NCBI RefSeq assembly: GCF_020010925.1
Contig: NZ_JAGJBZ010000002.1
Coordinates: 1-64,000 of the forward strand
From: Streptomyces griseiscabiei
GTDB lineage: Bacteria > Actinomycetota > Actinomycetes > Streptomycetales > Streptomycetaceae
Reading direction: 5' to 3'
Length of the DNA stretch: 64,000 nt
The position numbers and the translations under genes are program-made. Each line of letters starts with the position of its first letter. Position 1 is the first letter of the stretch. Under the pieces are notes generated by a model. It was not told where the DNA came from, ran no database searches, and was given only the letters and a program-made list of their open reading frames with translations. This document shows, one piece after another, positions 28,649-37,479 of the stretch.

Positions 28649-31498
28649 TCAAGCATCTTCCGGAGTCGACAAAGAAAATTCGCTTCTAGCCCACCGCAAA
28701 ACGAAATCTCTGAATTGCGGATCAAGTTCGCTGCTGCAGCTATCAAAACGGTGATCGTGGGAGCCGTTTCGGCGCATTTCCGCAACAGAGGCGAAAAGTG
28801 CGTGAGTGTCAGCGTAATTAGATTCCCCGTCCTCACTGTCACGCTCAGGGGAATCTTCGCCAGAAAACTCCATTTCAATGCCGAGCATCCAGCTCAGCAG
28901 CATGCATGCTGTCATGTTTTTATCTTCACCCAGCTCCATGGAATAGAAGTTGAAGCTTTGTTCGCCATACATCCAGGGAGTTTGCGCGTCCATGAGTTTG
29001 TTAATCACATCACCGGAAATTCGCTCACGCTCTTCGTAATTCCATCGCTTTCTCGGATATGCGAGTTCGGAGATCAGATTGTGGGATCCGCGCCTGCCCG
29101 TGTGCGGGCTGATTCCTTGGATTGTCGCAACTGAAGCGCCGTGCCATGAAATTGCAGTTTCGACTTCAAGTAGGCCAAAGAGAACAGCTGCAGCAGCAGC
29201 CCTCTTATCCGTTCGAGCTAGCGCAGCCAGGTTGATTTCTCGAGCGCTACGAAGATCCTGCTGAGACCAGAAATCCCGCACCTCGCTGCTCGCATGGTGC
29301 GGAACTGATTCAACCATAGAGATCTGCCAGGTAACATCATGATAACTGAGCTGCGCATCACGCTTGAAATTAAGGAGCTCGTCAACTGCAACTCCCCTCA
29401 TTTCAGGCGTACACATGCTGACTCCAGACCAAGCGCTGACGAGGGCGTCAGTATCTTGTCGGCTTACACGCCTTGCAGGCGACCGCAAACTACAAGTCAC
29501 CTGAAGCTCGGATACGATTTCACGTACGATGGCAGGACGGAGAGCCATGAATTCCAGGAGCCGAGCGCAGAAGGAAATCAAAGCCGTCTTCTGTTTAAAG
29601 TTCTCCAAACCGCGGGCGTCGTTCAGAGCTAGACGAACAAAGTCATTGGCTGCATCCCCCAGTCGTTCATCCAGAAACTGGACAGCCAACTGCGAAGTCA
29701 CATCCCAGGATTCATCGATCAAATGATCTCGGAGCTTTACGTACAGGGCATCAGCGCCTCCGCTATCTCGCACTAGTTGTCTAGCAGAAAAGTACTCAAG
29801 AAACGTCCTGTGGGTGAAAGAGTAAATCCGTTCTCCGTCTGGATTTGTGCCGACGTCAGTTAGTACCCAGGCCCGTCCTCGGCAATACTGAACGAACGCC
29901 TCAGCGGCAGCATCTGCGCTATCTCGGTCCTCATACTGCTGGCCCAAGAGATAGTCAGAGGTGTAGCGAATTAGCTCCCTCTCGGTCATTCCCCCCTTAC
30001 TTCCAGAATTATCCAGCATGCTCAGAGCCAGACTGAACATGGCGAACCTGATGCCTTGTTCAAAGGGCTTCTGGACAGAGATCCCTCGTGACGCATCCCA
30101 CCTCTCAAAGAGAAACTCTGAGCATCTCCGATAGAGGTCCGGGCGGTTTCTAGGAATGTACCCCTCCCCTCTATATAGTGCGCACATGAGCCCGAGCATA
30201 AGAGGGTTAGAAGTCAAGTCCGAAGCGTGAGATGATTCGACCAAGAATCGGGTAGACATATCGCCATCGCCAACTGATCCCTTAACTTGGGAAAACCACT
30301 TCTGAACATATTCCTGCTTCTGCATGCCACCAAAAGGAGAAAGTTGAGCCACGGCGAACATGTTCTCGTCCAGAGGGGCCATTTCATAGCCTACTCGGCG
30401 GGACGTAACGAGAATCGGTGTTGTTGGATACGCATGGGCGAAGGCTTCGACAATATCGACGATTGTCTCGCGGAGGCTAGTATCAGTGAGTTCATCCAAA
30501 CCGTCGAATACAACAACGGCTCGCCCGTTCAAGAGAAGGTACTCGATGGCACCTTCAGATGCAGGTGTTGAGTAGACCGCCTCAGACTGCTTCTCGAGAA
30601 AACGGATAATGGATTCTTGGTTCGCTTTATAGTGGCTAGCATATTCTCGAAGAACAACACGCAGAGGTGTCTGTAGAGCTGACCCTGTTCCTAGTCCTCT
30701 AGCCACATCCAGGGTGAGCTTAAGTGCCAGTGTTGTCTTGCCACCCCCAGGGTCACCGAGAATAACTAGCCTAGTAGTCTGCTTGAGAAGGTTTCGCACA
30801 TCGGATGGTCCTTCATCATCTTCCTCTCCGAGCTTCAGATTCGGCGGAACGTATAGACTTTCAAACGCAACCCGGGCGCCGGATTCGGTTTGCGCTGGCC
30901 GGATTCGACCGTGCACCTTAGCGCTTTGTCGAGAAAGGCGCACTGAAAAGAGATCAACCTCCGAGAGATCTGCCAGCTTACGGTGGATTTCTGCATTTCG
31001 CGCCGCAGACGCAATATGTGATGAGATAATCTCGGGCGTGAGAGCCCGCTTTGCGATGCCACTTTCTTTCTGGTGGCGATTTACTTCCCGCCAAGAAATT
31101 GACACGATCTCCGTAAAGAGAGCCTGTGAAATCATCTTGATGTTTGAATCCGCCACGCCAGCATACCTGCGCAGGGAGATTTCGAAAGTTTCCTTCAGTG
31201 CTTGCAGATGGCTGTCAGGATTTTCTGGCATGCACCCCGCAATTGCTACTTGGAAGCAAAGGTTCTCAAATTCGGCTGACCTCATGAATTTGAGGGTTTT
31301 TTCTCGGTCGACCATGGAAATGTCCACGATGGCCTGTTCTACTTCTCCTGTGCCATGAAACTCGACCTCGGCAGTCCGCTTCTTAATCGCACGACGCTCA
31401 AGACGCGAGCGGACCCCACCAAGCAACAACGGCCCTGCCGCTCGTCCTGCCGCTGAACCTGCCGCAGACACAACACCGGTCGTGATCGGGTCTGGCAT
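28649..31498 (-). CDS. NACHT-domain NTPase, candidate anti-phage defence protein
   Basis: A 949-residue STAND NTPase. A Gly/Ala-rich hydrophobic N-terminus (~5-30) and a helical region (~45-200) precede the NACHT module: P-loop GDPGGGKTT (248-256), Walker B VVVFDGLDEL (328-337), sensor PILVTSRR, and the winged-helix signature FTHRTFLEYFSARQL (~585-600). A long helical C-terminus (~610-949) would be the sensor. Bacterial NACHT proteins (bNACHT) are a known class of phage-defence sensors. The ATG at 31498 follows AAGGGGGAG. GC is about half by eye, far below the neighbours, and AT-rich codons are common, so it was acquired recently. The N-terminal effector type is unclear. Confidence 0.88.
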   Translation of the reverse strand: MPDPITTGVVSAAGSAAGRAAGPLLLGGVRSRLERRAIKKRTAEVEFHGTGEVEQAIVDISMVDREKTLKFMRSAEFENLCFQVAIAGCMPENPDSHLQALKETFEISLRRYAGVADSNIKMISQALFTEIVSISWREVNRHQKESGIAKRALTPEIISSHIASAARNAEIHRKLADLSEVDLFSVRLSRQSAKVHGRIRPAQTESGARVAFESLYVPPNLKLGEEDDEGPSDVRNLLKQTTRLVILGDPGGGKTTLALKLTLDVARGLGTGSALQTPLRVVLREYASHYKANQESIIRFLEKQSEAVYSTPASEGAIEYLLLNGRAVVVFDGLDELTDTSLRETIVDIVEAFAHAYPTTPILVTSRRVGYEMAPLDENMFAVAQLSPFGGMQKQEYVQKWFSQVKGSVGDGDMSTRFLVESSHASDLTSNPLMLGLMCALYRGEGYIPRNRPDLYRRCSEFLFERWDASRGISVQKPFEQGIRFAMFSLALSMLDNSGSKGGMTERELIRYTSDYLLGQQYEDRDSADAAAEAFVQYCRGRAWVLTDVGTNPDGERIYSFTHRTFLEYFSARQLVRDSGGADALYVKLRDHLIDESWDVTSQLAVQFLDERLGDAANDFVRLALNDARGLENFKQKTALISFCARLLEFMALRPAIVREIVSELQVTCSLRSPARRVSRQDTDALVSAWSGVSMCTPEMRGVAVDELLNFKRDAQLSYHDVTWQISMVESVPHHASSEVRDFWSQQDLRSAREINLAALARTDKRAAAAAVLFGLLEVETAISWHGASVATIQGISPHTGRRGSHNLISELAYPRKRWNYEERERISGDVINKLMDAQTPWMYGEQSFNFYSMELGEDKNMTACMLLSWMLGIEMEFSGEDSPERDSEDGESNYADTHALFASVAEMRRNGSHDHRFDSCSSELDPQFRDFVLRWARSEFSLSTPEDA

Positions 31499-31921
31499 CG
31501 CTCCCCCTTCAGTGGTTAAAAAATCGTGAGACGAGACTAGGGTAAAGAGCTCCTGTCTGAGGCCCATATGCGTAAAGCCCATCATGATAGATGTTGGTGC
31601 GGGCATGCGAAATCGAGCGAGAGGAAGTGTGGCGTCTAACGTCTGCCGAAGTGGCTAGTGCTCACCGTTCGCACAGGTCAGCGCCGTAGCAGAGGCAAGA
31701 GCAACGCACTTCTCCGACCCGAGAGTTTGAGAGCCAAGTTCCCTCAAGCAGTCACGTTCACGGGTCGGCCGTCGCGGCTTGCTCTGGTCGACGACGCGGC
31801 AGCGTGGCTGAGGCCGGTGGGGGTGCAGCGAGGCACACGCGCGCCTGATGGGTCGCAGCGCCCACCATCGTGGCTGACTGTCGTCGGCTGAGGCACAGGC
31901 GCCAGCCTCTCCCCGCTCCGT
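31499..31921. other. Intergenic region upstream of the NACHT gene
   Basis: The stretch contains the presumed NACHT promoter (an AT-rich segment at about 31510-31600, on the minus strand with a TACCCT near 31540) and then 300 bp of GC-rich sequence in which I see no gene, hairpin or repeat. The composition change at about 31640 marks the right edge of the foreign segment. Confidence 0.5.
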
Positions 31922-32251
31922 TCAGGACCAGGCCGTGAAGTCGGCGGATTCGTCGAGGTGGAACGCGGAGCCCAGAGCCGTCGGAGTCCAACCCGCACGG
32001 AGAGCAAGCTGAATGGCCCGGGCAACATCGGACGGCAGTACAGCCGTGGCCTCGCGTCCGAACCAGTTACTCGGGTGCGGTTGGTTGGTGGTGACCACGA
32101 GCGTCATACCCGGGGTGTCTGCATGCTCGACCGCGAACGTGCACGGCGACCAGGCCAAGCCCTGGCAGTACGTCGGCCGGCCTCGCAGCCGCCAGCGGTA
32201 GGCCGTGCCGTCGACGACGATCCGTCGTGATCCCTTGCGGACCAACGCCAT
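31922..32251 (-). CDS. Hypothetical protein
   Basis: A 109-residue probably beta-rich protein: RKGSRRIVVDGTAYRWRLRGRPTYCQG, then FAVEHADTPGMTLVVTTNQPHPSNWFG, then a helix (SDVARAIQLALRAGWTPT) and AFHLDESADFTAW. I have no family name for it. A strong GGAGGGGGAG precedes the ATG at 32251. The frame stays open upstream but that part has no features. It lies in the accessory island. Confidence 0.65.
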   Translation of the reverse strand: MALVRKGSRRIVVDGTAYRWRLRGRPTYCQGLAWSPCTFAVEHADTPGMTLVVTTNQPHPSNWFGREATAVLPSDVARAIQLALRAGWTPTALGSAFHLDESADFTAWS

Positions 32252-32463
32252 GACTCCCCCTCCAACAGCGAAGATGCTAGCGAGCCCGGCCCCGCCGTCC
32301 GTCTCAGTTTCCGTCTCATTCAGCGCCGTTCGCGGCCGTTCAGACGGGACCGAAGACGGTAGCCGCTTCCACGGCCGACCGCCCATGAACGCAGGTGAAC
32401 GGCCCCATACGCGACCCCGGGGCGCACCACCACAGTTGGAACGCGTGTTGGCGATGCAGAGCT

Positions 32464-32829
32464 TCAGCAGGTGTCCGGTCGTGGTGGGCCCGGTTGGGTT
32501 TGCCGGACTCCGGTGCACGCCACCAGCGTGCTGCCGTCCTCGTCGAGAAACAGCATGAAGACCCACGTTCCGTCAGCCGTCCTGATCTGACCCAGTCGTA
32601 CTGGTCGACCGTACAGGTCGAGGCGTTGCACGGCCCGCGCCAAGCCGGAGGTCTCGATGCTCCTCCGAAGGGTGTGACGGAGTCGGCGCCCATAGACCGT
32701 CGCGAGCGACTTGGCTGACGACGTTCCGTCCCAGACGATGTAAGAAGCGCCGGCGCGGAGAGCAGACAGAGCGGCCAACGACGTCTCGTCACCACCGCCC
32801 AGCAGCCGTTCGAGCTGCTCCCACTCCAT
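32464..32829 (-). CDS. Hypothetical protein
   Basis: A 121-residue protein. The N-terminal helix MEWEQLERLLGGGDETSLAALSALRAG is followed by a beta-rich part (LYGRPVRLGQIRTADGTWVFMLFLDEDGSTLVACTGV). The ribosome-binding site is weak (GGGGTGAAG). It is upstream of the 31922-32251 gene by 212 bp, with no recognisable partner and no family assignment. Confidence 0.5.
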   Translation of the reverse strand: MEWEQLERLLGGGDETSLAALSALRAGASYIVWDGTSSAKSLATVYGRRLRHTLRRSIETSGLARAVQRLDLYGRPVRLGQIRTADGTWVFMLFLDEDGSTLVACTGVRQTQPGPPRPDTC

Positions 32830-33058
32830 GGCTTCACCCCCAGGCCGGGATCCTGCTGTATAGCAACGAAGTACAGCAACCCGAGTAGCCGCCACCGACC
32901 GACAGCGGCTCTCGTGACTCTCCCCGCAGCCTGTGTGACCCCCCAATGACCGACCTCTACAGAGCTACGGATCAGAAGGTGCACGGGCCCCATCCGTGCC
33001 CGATCCAGCGGGAAACCACGGGGAACCACGGCTCTGAGCGGGCAACGCACACGTGATC

Positions 33059-33089
33059 GGCCCCTGACCGTCATACCTGGTCAGGGGCC
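33059..33089. terminator. Hairpin downstream of the tRNA fragment
   Basis: GGCCCCTGACC (33059-33069) pairs with its exact complement (33079-33089) around a 9-nt loop. It lies just past the 3' end of the tRNA-Ser fragment on the minus strand, where the original tRNA terminator would be. Confidence 0.7.
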
Positions 33090-33097
33090 GCTTCACC

Positions 33098-33157
33098 TGG
33101 CGGTGGGTGTGGGATTTGAACCCACGGTGACATCGCTGCCACGACGGTTTTCAAGAT
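33098..33157 (-). pseudogene. 3' fragment of tRNA-Ser(UGA), probable integration (att) scar
   Basis: On the minus strand the sequence runs from the anticodon loop (CTTGAAAA, anticodon TGA) through a long serine-type variable arm (CGTGGCAGCGATGTCACCG), the T arm (GGGTTCAAATCCC) and the acceptor 3' strand (ACACCCACCG) to an encoded CCA. The D arm and 5' acceptor strand are absent; the Mut7-C gene occupies that side, and its stop (TGA, 33151-33153) lies within the anticodon loop. tRNA 3' ends are classical attachment sites of actinomycete integrative elements, so this is probably an att remnant rather than a working tRNA. Confidence 0.8.
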
Positions 33158-33921
33158 TGTTCGCGGACAGGCTTGGCCATGGGGCCCGCCTCGGTCCTCC
33201 TCAGCGCCTCCCGCACGATCGCCTCCAACTTCTCGTGATGCGCCCCCTTCCAGTACGCGCGGCCGCAGGTGTCGCACTGGGCGAAGACGTCGTACGACCG
33301 TTCTGTCCCGCCCTCAAGACGGTCTGCGACCTCTTCCTTCGTCGCCGGCTTCAGCAGGCCGTTGCAGGCGGTGCAGCGAGTCCAAGGCCGCAGCTCTGGG
33401 GCGAACCGGTCCAGGACGTCGCGGAGTTGGTCCTCCGGCTGCGTGCTGTAGATGTACGCGCCCGCCCACAGCTCCCGGCGGCGGAGGAGGCCCCGGTCGC
33501 GGCTGAGCATGACGCGTTGTTCGGTGGCGGAGAGGGTGGCGAGGGCCGGGTCGCCGAGGTCGGTCGACTCGTAGGCCGCGTCCACTCCCAACAGGCGCAG
33601 GCGGCGGGCCAGGGTGCCGAGGTGGACGTCGAGGAGGAAACGGAGCGGGGCGCCGGGGATGTGTTGGGGGCGCTCCACCGCCTGTACGGTCACCGACTCG
33701 CCGGCCGTCGGGATGTGGGAGACCGGCACCGTACGGCCGTCCACCACCAGCGCGCCCACCTCCGTCAGGGGGACGCCCAGGGACTCCACGACATGGCCGA
33801 GCGTCGAGACCCCGTCGGTGGCCAGCGGGGTCGCGGGACCTCGGCGGGCGTGGGGGACGAACAGGGCCAGTTCGGGGGCTACTTCGATGTGGATTTCGGT
33901 GTGGATCTCGGCGGGTTTCAC
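33151..33921 (-). CDS. Mut7-C RNase-domain protein with N-terminal ubiquitin-like domain
   Basis: A 256-residue protein. Residues ~10-90 form a ThiS/MoaD-like beta-grasp domain (VDGRTVPVSHIPTAGESVTVQAVE). Residues ~95-245 are a Mut7-C PIN-like RNase domain (FLLDVHLGTLARRLRLLGVDAAYES, acidic residues D99 and later VMLSRDRGLLRRR), with a zinc ribbon (RCTACNGLL and QCDTCGRAYW). It is predicted to act on RNA; the role in actinomycetes is unknown. The last codons (EQS, stop) lie at the boundary of the tRNA-Ser fragment, so the natural C-terminus may have been changed by an insertion event. Confidence 0.88.
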   Translation of the reverse strand: MKPAEIHTEIHIEVAPELALFVPHARRGPATPLATDGVSTLGHVVESLGVPLTEVGALVVDGRTVPVSHIPTAGESVTVQAVERPQHIPGAPLRFLLDVHLGTLARRLRLLGVDAAYESTDLGDPALATLSATEQRVMLSRDRGLLRRRELWAGAYIYSTQPEDQLRDVLDRFAPELRPWTRCTACNGLLKPATKEEVADRLEGGTERSYDVFAQCDTCGRAYWKGAHHEKLEAIVREALRRTEAGPMAKPVREQS

Positions 33922-33954
33922 CTGGTCAGGATGGCATGGGGGAGGGGGGACGGC

Positions 33955-34599
33955 TCAGGGGTTTTCCGTCGGCAGGCCCTGTTGGATCGTGGTCAGGGCG
34001 CGGTCCACCAGCGTGGCGAAGTCGTCGCGGTGGTCGTTCTCCGCCCAGTAGAGGAAGGTTTCCATCAGGCCGCCGATCAGGGACATCGCCCAGACGCGGA
34101 CCTCCAGGCTGTGCGAGTCGAGGCCGGTGCGTTCGGCGATGGCGGTGCAGAGCATGCGGCCCGTCACCGACATGCTCTCCATCATGCGGGAGCGGACGGC
34201 CGGGACCTGGACCATGAGGTGGGTGCGGAGCTTCGCCACCTCCAGGTCGTCCTCGATGCCCGTGCGGACCGCCTCCCGCATGACATACCTCAGGGCGTCC
34301 GGCAAGGGCTCGTCCGCCGGGCGGGCCCGCAGTTCCTCCAGGAGGATCGGGTCGTACTCGTCGGTGAGGACGATGTCCTCCTTGGTCGGGAAGTAGCGGA
34401 AGACGGTCGACGGGGACACCTCCGCCCGGTCGGCGATCTGCTCGATCGTCGTGGCGTCGTAGCCCTGCTCCCGGACGAGCGCGTAGGTCGCGGCGCGGAT
34501 CGTCTCGCGTGTCTTGATCTTCTTCCGCTCACGCAGTCCGAGCGGAGCGGGAGAGTGGGCGGTGGGAGTGGTGGGAGTAGTGGGATGTGCGGCCGTCAT
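33955..34599 (-). CDS. TetR-family regulator of the adjacent MFS exporter
   Basis: A 214-residue regulator. The helix-turn-helix (~25-70) reads TRETIRAATYALVREQGYDATTIEQIADRAEVSPSTVFRYFPTKEDIVLTDEY, followed by an all-helical ligand domain. The N-terminal 20 residues are Pro/Thr-rich. I chose the ATG at 34599, 4 nt after the MFS stop; an ATG at 34617 overlapping that gene is the alternative, and neither has a clear ribosome-binding site. As second gene of an MFS-TetR operon it probably represses the exporter via the site at 36213-36227 (inference). Confidence 0.87.
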   Translation of the reverse strand: MTAAHPTTPTTPTAHSPAPLGLRERKKIKTRETIRAATYALVREQGYDATTIEQIADRAEVSPSTVFRYFPTKEDIVLTDEYDPILLEELRARPADEPLPDALRYVMREAVRTGIEDDLEVAKLRTHLMVQVPAVRSRMMESMSVTGRMLCTAIAERTGLDSHSLEVRVWAMSLIGGLMETFLYWAENDHRDDFATLVDRALTTIQQGLPTENP

Positions 34600-34603
34600 G
34601 GGG

Positions 34604-36208
34604 TCATTGTCGGGCATCGGCCGCGGAGGGGGCCAGGTCACGGCCGGTGCCGGTGCCGGTGCCGGAGTCGGGGCCGGTGGTCCCTTCGCCCCTGGCGTCC
34701 CCGTCCGTCTTCGTCCCCGGCAGGAACGCCGCCGCCAGCAGCGCCGCGACCAGGGACGCGCTGCCGCAGACCAGCAGGACCACGCCCATGCCGTGGACGT
34801 ACGAGGTGTTCGCGGAGGTGAGGAGGTCGGCCGTGCCCGTCCGTTCGGCGATCAGGTGTGCCGCCACCACCGAGTCCCCGGCCGTGTCCGCAGCCCGCGC
34901 GGGCAGCCCGGTCACGTCGAGGCGGTCCCGGAACACGCCCGCGAGCAGACTGCCGAGCAGGGCGATGCCGATCGCGCTGCCGACCTGGCGCAGTGTCATC
35001 AGCAGCCCCGAGCCGCTGCCGGCCCGGTCGGTGGGCAGGGTGCCGAGCGCGTCGGACATCGCGGGCACGATCGCCAGCCCGAACCCGGCCCCGGCGCACG
35101 CCAGCCACAGCGCCGTGAAGCCGTAGCCGGAGTCGACCGTCGTCCGGCTGCCGAAGAGCGCCGCGAAGGCCAGCACCACCAGGCCCGCGCTCACGACGGC
35201 GCGCGATCCTAGGCGGGCGACGAGCGGCTGCGCGGTCCGGGCGCCGACCAGCAGGCCGCCCATCAGCGGGAGGAGGCGTACGCCGGTGCCCAGGGCGTCG
35301 TGGCCGAGGACGGCCTGGAGGTAGGGCGGCAGGACGAAGAGCAGGCCGGAGAGGACGAACATCCCGAGGGTCGCGGCGAGGGTGTTGAAGAGGAAGCCGC
35401 GCTGGGCCAGCAGGCCCATGTCCAGCATGGGGCGGACGGACCGGCGTTCGCGCAGCACCAGAGCGGTGATGAGGACCGCGGCGCCGGCGAACATGCCCAG
35501 CACCAGCGGGTCGGTCCAGCCACGCGTGGGGGCCTCGATGATCGCGTAGATGAGGGAGCCGAGGCCGGTCGAGGTGAGTGCGGTGGAGACGGTGTCGACG
35601 CGCGGCGAGGCGGGGTCCCGGGTCTCGGGGAGCAGGAAGACACAGGCGGCGATGCCGATCGCGGCCATCGGGACGTTGATGAGGAACACCGAGCCCCACC
35701 AGTAGTGGTTGAGGAGCCAGCCGCCGATGATCGGGCCGAGCGGCAGACCGAGCATGGAGCCCGCCGAGACGATGCCGACCGCCTTGGTGCGCTCGGCCGG
35801 GGTGAAGAGCGAGGGCAGCACCGAGAGGGCGAGCGGGGTGACCAGCGCGGCGCCGATCCCCATCACGGCGCGGGCCGCGACGACCGCGTTCACGTCCTGG
35901 GCCAGCGCGCCCACGACCGATCCGGCCAGGAAGATCCCGAGACCGACGATCAGCATCAGCCGCCTGCCGAACCGGTCACCGAGCAGTCCGGCCGGGAGCA
36001 TCAGCGCCGCGAACACGACGATGTACGCGTCCGCCATCCACTGCTGCTCACCGGTGGTGGCGCCCAGATCCCCGGCCATGGTCGGCAGCGCCACGTTGAG
36101 GATCGTCATGTCGAAGCCGAGCGTCAGCATGCTCGCGACCAGGGCGGCGAGGGCCCACCAGCGGCGGGGGTCGGGCCGGGCCTGAGAAGAGCTAATGACA
36201 GTGTCCAT
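34604..36208 (-). CDS. MFS drug exporter, DHA2 (14-TM, EmrB/QacA) family
   Basis: A 534-residue transporter. The motif LTLGFDMTILNVALPTMAGDL in TM1 and AGLLGDRFGRRLML (motif A) after TM2 place it in the proton-driven DHA2 family. About 14 hydrophobic segments span residues 18-505. The Gly/Thr-rich tail (GTGTGTG) is low complexity. It probably exports a toxic organic compound under control of the downstream TetR gene. The ATG at 36208 lacks a ribosome-binding site and lies 6 nt after a -10-like TACTCT, so a leaderless transcript is likely. Confidence 0.9.
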   Translation of the reverse strand: MDTVISSSQARPDPRRWWALAALVASMLTLGFDMTILNVALPTMAGDLGATTGEQQWMADAYIVVFAALMLPAGLLGDRFGRRLMLIVGLGIFLAGSVVGALAQDVNAVVAARAVMGIGAALVTPLALSVLPSLFTPAERTKAVGIVSAGSMLGLPLGPIIGGWLLNHYWWGSVFLINVPMAAIGIAACVFLLPETRDPASPRVDTVSTALTSTGLGSLIYAIIEAPTRGWTDPLVLGMFAGAAVLITALVLRERRSVRPMLDMGLLAQRGFLFNTLAATLGMFVLSGLLFVLPPYLQAVLGHDALGTGVRLLPLMGGLLVGARTAQPLVARLGSRAVVSAGLVVLAFAALFGSRTTVDSGYGFTALWLACAGAGFGLAIVPAMSDALGTLPTDRAGSGSGLLMTLRQVGSAIGIALLGSLLAGVFRDRLDVTGLPARAADTAGDSVVAAHLIAERTGTADLLTSANTSYVHGMGVVLLVCGSASLVAALLAAAFLPGTKTDGDARGEGTTGPDSGTGTGTGRDLAPSAADARQ

Positions 36209-36212
36209 GAAA

Positions 36213-36245
36213 TGAGAGTAGCTCTCAAAAGGTGGGGAGTGTCAA
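36213..36245 (-). promoter_or_regulatory. Promoter and TetR operator of the MFS-TetR operon
   Basis: On the minus strand a perfect TTGACA (36240-36245) precedes TACTCT (-10) by about 19 bp. The inverted repeat TGAGAG-TAG-CTCTCA (36213-36227) covers the -10 and ends 5 bp before the ATG. The predicted start of transcription coincides with the start codon. Confidence 0.6.
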
Positions 36246-36334
36246 TATGGGGCTGGTGCGCGGGCATACGAAAGTGGCCGCGGCTTGGTAGCCACGGCCA
36301 CTGGAGAGGACGGCGTTTCCGGTCGTCCCGGAGG

Positions 36335-37126
36335 TTATCCGTGCTGGTAGGCCACCAGCGAGATCCCCACGTAGTGCACGACGAACGCGGCGAGGGTGAA
36401 GGAGTGGAAGACCTCGTGGAAACCGAACCAGCGCGGTGACGGGTCCGGGCGCTTGAGGCCGTAGATGACTCCGCCGACGCTGTAGAGCAGGCCGCCGACG
36501 ATCACCAGGACGAGGACGGCGATCCCGCCGGTGCGCATGAAGTCGGGCAGGAAGAAGACGGCCGCCCAGCCCATCGCGATGTAGCAGGGGGTGTAGAGCC
36601 AGCGTGGGGCGCCGACCCAGAAGACCCGGAAGATGATGCCGGCCAGTGCCGCTCCCCAGATGCCCCACAGCAGCCAGTCGCCCTTGCCGTCCGGCAGGAG
36701 CAGCATGGTCAGCGGGGTGTAGGTGCCGGCGATGATCAGGAAGATGTTGGCGTGGTCGAGCCGGCGCAGGATGCCGTCCATGCGCGGGCTCCAGTTGCCC
36801 CGGTGGTACAGCGCGCTGACACCGAACAGCAGACAGGCGGTGAGGACGTAGATCCCGCAGGCGATGCGTCCGCGGGTGGAGTCCGCGAGGGCGGTGAGCA
36901 CCAGGCCGGCCACGAGGACCGCCGGGAACATGCCCAGATGCAGCCAGCCCCGGAGTTTGGGCTTGATCTCGCCGGTGATCTGGTGGATCTCGTCGGTGAT
37001 CTGGTGGGCGATCTGCTGCGGCAGGGATCGCGTGTCCTGGGGCGGCAGGGATCGCGTATCGGAATCGCGGCCGTCGGCCGGCGTGTCCGTGTGTGCATCG
37101 GGGACGGACGCTGTCATGCCTTGCAT
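36335..37126 (-). CDS. Hemolysin III family membrane protein (YqfA/TrhA-like)
   Basis: A 263-residue protein with a disordered N-terminus (~1-50) and seven membrane segments (~58-258), as in the PAQR-related HlyIII family. Conserved features are SALYHRGNW, the LDHANIFLIIAGTYTP motif and the C-terminal FGFHEVFHSFTLAAFVVHY. The histidines and acidic residues likely bind zinc. Family members affect membrane physiology; haemolysis is not implied. The start is the ATG at 37126 (AGG 5 nt before); the ATG at 37117 is also possible. Divergent from pckG. Confidence 0.88.
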   Translation of the reverse strand: MQGMTASVPDAHTDTPADGRDSDTRSLPPQDTRSLPQQIAHQITDEIHQITGEIKPKLRGWLHLGMFPAVLVAGLVLTALADSTRGRIACGIYVLTACLLFGVSALYHRGNWSPRMDGILRRLDHANIFLIIAGTYTPLTMLLLPDGKGDWLLWGIWGAALAGIIFRVFWVGAPRWLYTPCYIAMGWAAVFFLPDFMRTGGIAVLVLVIVGGLLYSVGGVIYGLKRPDPSPRWFGFHEVFHSFTLAAFVVHYVGISLVAYQHG

Positions 37127-37479
37127 CGTACCTACGGAGCCGTAACTTACGGGACCGTGCGGGCTGTTCGCGTTCCTCGAAGTGGCCATCATCTCACGCG
37201 GGGCCGGGGCGCGGGGTGTTCGAGCACACATCCGGGCACCCGTGGTGAGGCCGTGGTGACGCACGGAAACCTCCCGGGCGGGAACCGGTGAGTGGCGATG
37301 GTCACGATGCTCAGGTGTGAGGCCCTCTGGACATATGGGCACTCCCGTCGGATGATCAAATGAGTGTGGTCGGCACCGGATGAGCGCCCATAGATCGATT
37401 CCGCGATCGAATCCGTGAAGCATCCGGGTCGCAGCCCCCACGGGGCCTCCAACAAAAAATCCCTCATTTAGGAGCAATC
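37127..37479. other. Divergent intergenic region upstream of pckG
   Basis: This 353-bp region holds the promoters of pckG and the hemolysin III gene. GATTC and GAATC form a short inverted repeat around 37396-37412, and an AAAAAAT stretch plus AGGAG precede the pckG GTG. I see no gene or RNA in it. Confidence 0.4.

Noticed and set aside
31658..31891. Plus-strand small frame upstream of the NACHT gene
   Set aside because: No ribosome-binding site, atypical composition and overlap with the presumed promoter region; no support as a gene.
25286..33157. A complete integrative (AICE-type) element
   Set aside because: No integrase, excisionase, replication or transfer gene is present; only the tRNA fragment and cargo-like genes support a decayed element.
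33098..33190. A complete functional tRNA-Ser gene
   Set aside because: The D arm and 5' acceptor strand are absent; upstream sequence is the Mut7-C coding region.
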